Positions 59,302 to 64,000 of a stretch of DNA of 64,000 bases are shown here, one piece after another. The notes below the pieces were generated by a model. It did not search any database and was not told where the DNA came from. It saw only the letters and a list, made by a program, of their open reading frames with translations. The translations under genes were made by a program, and so were the position numbers. The stretch is taken from contig BSBK01008847.1 in assembly GCA_027943335.1 (NCBI GenBank), positions 62,001 through 126,000 on the forward strand, read 5' to 3'. The stretch is from Chamaecyparis obtusa. Its lineage: Eukaryota > Streptophyta > Pinopsida > Cupressales > Cupressaceae. How positions within the stretch are numbered: position 1 is the first letter of the stretch; each line of letters opens with the position of its first letter.

Positions 59302-61888
59302 TTACAGAGCTTTTGTTGAGCACAAGCGTGTCAACTCAGAAAAATGCTCATCATCAGAAATGTGCAATTCAAGTCGGAGATTTGTCAATAAGGCTTCTCG
59401 CTCCCAAGTTAAACACCCAGAAGCATGAAAAGCTCTCATTGTGGAACAGTATGCACGAAGTTCTAATTTATGTAATTTAATAGCTACTTCCTTCTCAGTC
59501 AGAGGTTCATTTGGTCTCCCATTTGGGCATTCACAGGAAGACTGAGCATCATCACAATGACTATTGATGAAAGGTCGTTTTGAAGGCTTTTTATCAGAAT
59601 GCAACACATAATTTAACTCATTGCTACTACTACTACTAGCTACAGAGCATTCAATGCTTTCAGCTTTCTCAACAGATAGATTTATTCTGTCTTCAAATGA
59701 AGACATGTGTACACATTCCTCACCCACATGTATTCTGGGGAAAGGAAAGGTATCTACCTTCTCCAGCATAGGAAAGGAAGATTGTGCTACTGCTCCTTGA
59801 TGCCTAAACTTTTGAATTAATCTCCTTTTCTGAGGAGCAGCTTCAGTCTTCAAATCTCCTTCATATGCAGATTGCATACAACTGCCTGGTTTTCTCTTTG
59901 CAATTTTTGATATAAGTTTGTGTGGATGGTATTCACCCACAACTTGTTCATGTTCCTGGCATGCAATATTCCTCTTCACATTCTGTTCTTGAAACTGGCA
60001 TCCAATATGCAATTCCTTTTGGACTTGGAATTTTGTTCTTGCTAAATGGTCTCTACCAGCCTGCGTGAAATATACAAAAGAGGACATCAGGCAACATCAA
60101 AACTCAATTTATTTCTAAAGCATCTTTAAATACATGAGCAACATCAGTACATTGGTTCAGTAGAAGGAATTGGTGATTGGAAGATCATAGAGTGTGATCT
60201 GAAATGTTGATGCTAAAAACAAAAACACAATCATCTCCAGAAGCAAACAGCATACTAGGTTGGAAGACCTTCAAGATGAAAGATACCCTTTGAGATTAAT
60301 GCACAGAGCCTGGAGATTCTTCATCATGCTTCCTATGAAGCAAGGATGAGAGACATCCACAAACCTTATCCCATCCATTTCTTGGTACAAGGGTGATTCC
60401 TCAAAAGCAGACCAGTTATAAGCTAAAACAACAAAAATCTCTCCTTTTTTGACACAGTTACAAGTTAGAGTAACCCTAATTCCCAACATTTTTCAACAAG
60501 GTGAAAATACCAAGGAAAAAAATCAATGAGATAGTTTTGTCTAATACCACAAATACAATTTTTTTTTGCATATTTTGTTGTCTACTATTCAAGAATAAGC
60601 ATCTTTAGTAAATGATTTTTAGTAGATCCGCAACATTTTTCATATCCTGGGATTTACCAAATACCCTCCAGCCATCCCCAAACCTAGGTGGAAGATAGCC
60701 ATTTTCTCTACAGCTACTTATTACCAAACCCCAGAAATAAAAACCATCATAGAAATCTCGCAAAACATTCTATGTTCTAAATCTTACAAAGAATCTCCTA
60801 AACATTCTTCCCATACAGAATGTCCTTGCTTTGTCTAAACCAATTCATAAGTTAATGGCCAATTTCATGTGGAATCCAAAATATCTAATCATTTGTTATT
60901 CAAGCCCTTCATGCAGTACAATCCCTAGATGCAAACATAAGCAATCGATTTGTCATTAAACTGTTTCAGTAGATGAAGTATGTTTGATCTTTTAACAAGA
61001 TCACTTGGGTGCAAGAAAGAAAAACTAGGATAACTGTTTTGTAAACAAGAAAAAGACATAATAGTTTCTTTTTCAATTCCTTAAGAGGGGATGAGCTTTT
61101 ACGCTACAATAATCATGGAGCTCTCTACCTGCCTGGGTTTAAACAGGGAAAAGATATAATCATATTACAAATCAGTACAAAAAATAGAAATTTTTAATAC
61201 AGAAACAGAAAGAAAGATCAGCAGGAGGAATAAAACATGCTTAGAAAATAAGGTAACCAATTCTGTTTGCTCTCGAAAATCCCCTGTCAAATTTTTATGG
61301 TAATGTAATCCTTTTATAAAATATTTCATGTAGTGTTTTCTGTTAAAAGTTTAAAATTCATGACATATCTCAATAAATACAAGAAATAAAGATACACTGT
61401 GCTCTTGATATCCAAAGACAAATGCTTTGAAAAAAAACCAACAATTAGAAGGTTAGAGTCTAGAGATGATTTGCTACCTCAACATTATGAAGCCAACTGT
61501 CATTCTCCCAAAACAGCCGGGGCCGGATAACAGACTGATAAAAAGTTCTCTGTCGTAGCGATTCCATCAGTTTGACAACAAATAATCTGCTGGGTAAAGC
61601 TTTGATTACTCTACCCTCCCTCCATGAATGGTTGTCATACACTTCAATCATATCCCCAGGTCCCAGTTTTCTTGTTTCTGTCATAGTAGGAGGTTCTGGT
61701 CTAACTGTGTCAGCATACACATCTTCCACAACATGTTTCCCATGGTCAGTTAAAAGGTTATCATACTGTACTCTGTAGTAATCTCTATTGTGTGAAATGA
61801 TCCTGGCTCTGTACCAGGATTGCAAAGTACCACCATCTGAGCGACAAACCTCAACCCTATGCCCTTCCTTGAATTTCATATTGCTCAT
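59302..61888 (-). CDS. Plant Tudor-like protein, Agenet and ENT domains
   Basis: Two coding exons: 61888-61478 (137 codons) and 60060-59302 (252 codons plus stop), joined in phase 0 by a 1417 bp intron with donor GAG|GTAGCA and acceptor TTTCACGCAG|GCT. The predicted 389-residue protein has two Agenet/Tudor-like modules at about 4-65 ('FKEGHRVEVCRSDGG', 'SWYRARIISHNRDYYRVQYD') and 73-135 ('GDMIEVYDNHSWREGRVIK'). A Lys/Ser-rich linker follows, with KIAKRK and a serine run (near residue 270). The ENT/EMSY N-terminal domain is at about 322-389 ('LHKLELRAYCSTMRAFHASG', 'LTWEREALLTNLRLEL'). Agenet modules bind modified or basic ligands and ENT domains mediate protein contacts in chromatin regulators, so a nuclear chromatin-reader role is inferred. 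The order, Agenet first and ENT last, matches Arabidopsis 'plant Tudor-like' proteins and is opposite to EMSY-LIKE proteins. No stops or frameshifts. An extra small exon in the intron cannot be ruled out. Confidence 0.88.
60061..61477 (-). other. Intron of the Agenet-ENT gene
   Basis: GT...AG intron of 1417 bp in phase 0. A 72-codon frame inside it (60489-60271) has no matching splice sites that I can see and is probably fortuitous. Confidence 0.75.
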
Positions 61889-63560
61889 ATAATGCCTTTC
61901 AGATTCTGTTTTCTACAAATTAAAAGACCTAAAATCAGAACACTCTTAACACATAAAAATGATAACAAAATCAGCAAGAACCTAACAGATATCGACTGTT
62001 TCTTCCTTCAAATTTCCTATTGATATGCTCGTTACACAGATTTCCTATTAAAAATTTCAAAAAGAAAAACACCCATATAGCATCTGCAATTACAACTTCA
62101 TGATGTTTAAAACTTTAAACCAAGTAATCTGGATGCACTAAAGAGGTAGGGGAAATAACAAAGAACTTTCTTAAACCAGCCTTAAAAACCATACAATTAT
62201 GCGCATTGCCATATATTTATAACGTTAAATGACTAGATAAGTTTATAATTACCACTGCAAGTAAAATGAAAATCAAAACCCCTCACATTTTACCATACAA
62301 TTTCTAGATCAAATAACTAGTTCTTTAAAAAACATTGCAAACAAAACGAAAAATAAAGGTTCCTTACATTACTATAAATTTCCGGATGAAATAATCAGTT
62401 ATTTAAACAATTCTAGGTAAATTACAAACGATATTCCTGGCATTAGCATACTTTTTACAGATCAGATTAACAGTTCTCCTTACAACCACTATTTACTAAA
62501 ATTTGAAAGACAAGTCCTCACATTACAATGCAATTTCCAGATCCAATAACTAGCTGTTTAACTTTAAACAATATAACCATGACGAGGAAAGCACAAATAT
62601 ATTGATGGACATTTTCTAGATCACAAATGTATCTCATTCAAAGCCACGGTAAGTAAAATTAGTTATTTAAATCGCAAAATAAAACAAAGAAACATTTCCT
62701 TAAATAACTATAAATTTCCAGATGAAATTATCAGTTATTTATACAATTCTAGGTGAATTTAATAACAGCATTCCCGGCATTAGATCAGATATACAGTTCC
62801 TTAAAACCACCGTTTACTAAAATTTGAAAGAAAATTCCTCCCACAACGATAAGATATCCTGATCAAATAACTAGCTATTTCAACTTTAAAACCATGGCAG
62901 AGTTGAAAACAATCTTATTAACGGACATTTTCCTGATCAAATAGCCATCTCGTTCAAAGCCATTGTAAGTGAAATAAAAAACCAACTTCTTCGCAAAACC
63001 ATTGTCAATAAAATTGATCACAAAATTCCTCCAAAAAAATTGTAAATAAGAGAACAAATTTGGGACTTTCCTTTCTTGAGCTTCATATTGAGTACCCAGA
63101 TTCATTTTTAAATCACTTTTTGCAAATTTTAAGAATTAAATTTATTTTCAAAAATAAAAAACAACCTATGCAGCAAGTTCCAATACCCAAAAAGAAACTA
63201 CAGTCGAGAGGAAAAAGCAACGAAGTCTCTGATTATTATAGAATTTAACAAAAAATTAAAAATAAATACAATTGAATAATGGGTTTTTTATTAGCCTTCT
63301 GTACAAGAAAGACTTGAAAGGAAAAGAAAAGAACGACCAAAATCTCCTACCCAGAACCGCCATTTAAATCGGAAACGGTAGATTACAGAAAAACAACTAA
63401 ACAGGCAATCCAGATTGAAAACCATCAAACTACTACAATCAATTGTTCAAAAGGCTTACCAGACCAAATTGCCTGCAACTCCAATGATTGAATTGGTAAC
63501 TACCAATGTTCAAACCCTTACAAAACGTCTCTGCAAGATTCTTACGATGAGCTGAAATGC
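61889..63560 (-). other. 5' UTR of the Agenet-ENT gene with a long intron
   Basis: The start codon at 61888 is preceded by an acceptor-like AATTTGTAG ending at 61913, giving a 24-base leader before ATG. A strong donor CTG|GTAAGCC at 63460/63459 fits the first non-coding exon (about 63560-63460), so the 5' UTR intron would be about 1.55 kb (63459-61913). Inferred from splice signals only. Confidence 0.5.
62258..62970. repeat. Imperfect direct repeat in the 5' UTR intron
   Basis: TAAATTTCCGGATGAAATAA at 62375 and TAAATTTCCAGATGAAATTA at 62711 are 336 bp apart. The copies stay colinear: ACAATTCTAGGT-AATT, ATTCC-GGCATTAG, TTTACTAAAATTTGAAAGA and GATCAAATAACTAGCT all appear twice in order. A further related piece lies at about 62290-62330. 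Confidence 0.85.
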
Positions 63561-63577
63561 ACGGCAATTATCAGAAA

Positions 63578-63598
63578 TTTGAGCCTTATACAATAATT
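63578..63598 (-). promoter_or_regulatory. Possible TATA box of the Agenet-ENT gene
   Basis: Minus-strand ATTGTATAAGGC lies about 30 bp upstream of the proposed first exon. The match to TATAA is good but position is the only other support. Confidence 0.35.
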
Positions 63599-63599
63599 T

Positions 63600-64000
63600 G
63601 AAGAGATTAAAAATTTCACCCACTGGTGATTAATGTAGTGATTACTTAAATATCAGGAAAACAGGAGGGATTAATTTTTGTTACGATTGTTTGTTACCTA
63701 AGATATTCGTAGATGAGATGCAATAAAACTACGTATTTGAAAGAAATACCTGTATGTCCTTAAGGAAAGGGTCCCGTGTTTAGTACCTGATTACAGTTGG
63801 TCGAAAAAAATATAAATAATCTCCAAACGGGTCCCTCCTTTTAGCTAAAACTTGATTAGACAGAAGAAATTATGATTGATCTTCCATGCTTGCATGTTTG
63901 AACTTTTCAATTCAATTTTTTGGGGGGTTTGGTTTTCCATTTCTCTTTCGGGTTGAGTGAATTCGTCTTGAATTATGCCCTACGTTTTCTCTCTTCAAAA
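63600..64000. other. Upstream flank at right edge
   Basis: No coding region recognised. It probably holds promoter sequence of the Agenet-ENT gene and perhaps of a divergent gene beyond the window. Confidence 0.4.

Noticed and set aside
60271..60489. Possible extra exon in the Agenet-ENT gene
   Set aside because: No convincing splice sites flank it, and the two main exons already join in phase 0 with a plausible protein.

Overview
The window is A+T-rich, repeat-dominated nuclear DNA from a land plant. Spliceosomal introns, plant-type transposons (CACTA/Tnp2, hAT, a chromodomain Ty3/gypsy element, L1-type LINEs with a DUF4283-like ORF1, a tRNA-derived SINE) and an Agenet+ENT gene with long introns all point to a seed plant. 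The very low gene density, old degraded elements and nested retrotransposons fit a large genome, possibly a gymnosperm, but no single feature proves that. There is no bacterial or organellar operon structure.

Layout, left to right. 1-2.2 kb: an unrecognised multi-exon plus-strand gene remnant with short phase-0 exons. 2.9-5.5 kb: about seven head-to-tail copies of a 357-358 bp satellite, followed at 5.76-6.03 kb by a separate 52 bp minisatellite. 6.5-9.3 kb (minus): a decayed cysteine-rich DDE-like transposase gene of an unusual family. 12.1-13.6 kb (minus): exon-like pieces, one with a Walker-A-like P-loop (possibly KAP-type NTPase). 13.62-13.72 kb: a (TA)n tract. 15-17.5 kb (plus): a CACTA transposase remnant cut by a chromodomain Ty3/gypsy element on the minus strand (17.5-24.85 kb), which has one complete LTR, a truncated partner, PBS, PPT and broken gag-pro-RT-RH-IN-chromodomain. 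24.85-35.9 kb: a nest of minus-oriented LTR elements with no recognisable pol but a proline-rich ORF of 380 codons. 36-37.3 kb: another LTR-like block. 37.5-40.2 kb (minus): an hAT transposase remnant. 41.2-42.3 kb: a LINE ORF1 fragment carrying an internal 271 bp tandem duplication. 44-45.3 kb: the 3' end of a LINE ORF2. 45.4-59.3 kb: mostly unrecognised non-coding DNA holding a SINE, a decayed copy of part of the host gene, and G-rich and alternating purine/pyrimidine blocks. 59.3-63.6 kb (minus): the one convincing intact host gene, encoding a plant Tudor-like protein with two Agenet modules and a C-terminal ENT domain.

The transposon genes do not cooperate as a system: each carries stops or frameshifts. 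The observations most worth following are the Agenet-ENT gene with its decayed duplicate 4.5 kb downstream, the uncommon transposase family, the P-loop gene remnant, the pol-less LTR elements with a proline-rich ORF, and the phase-0 exon repeats at the left edge.
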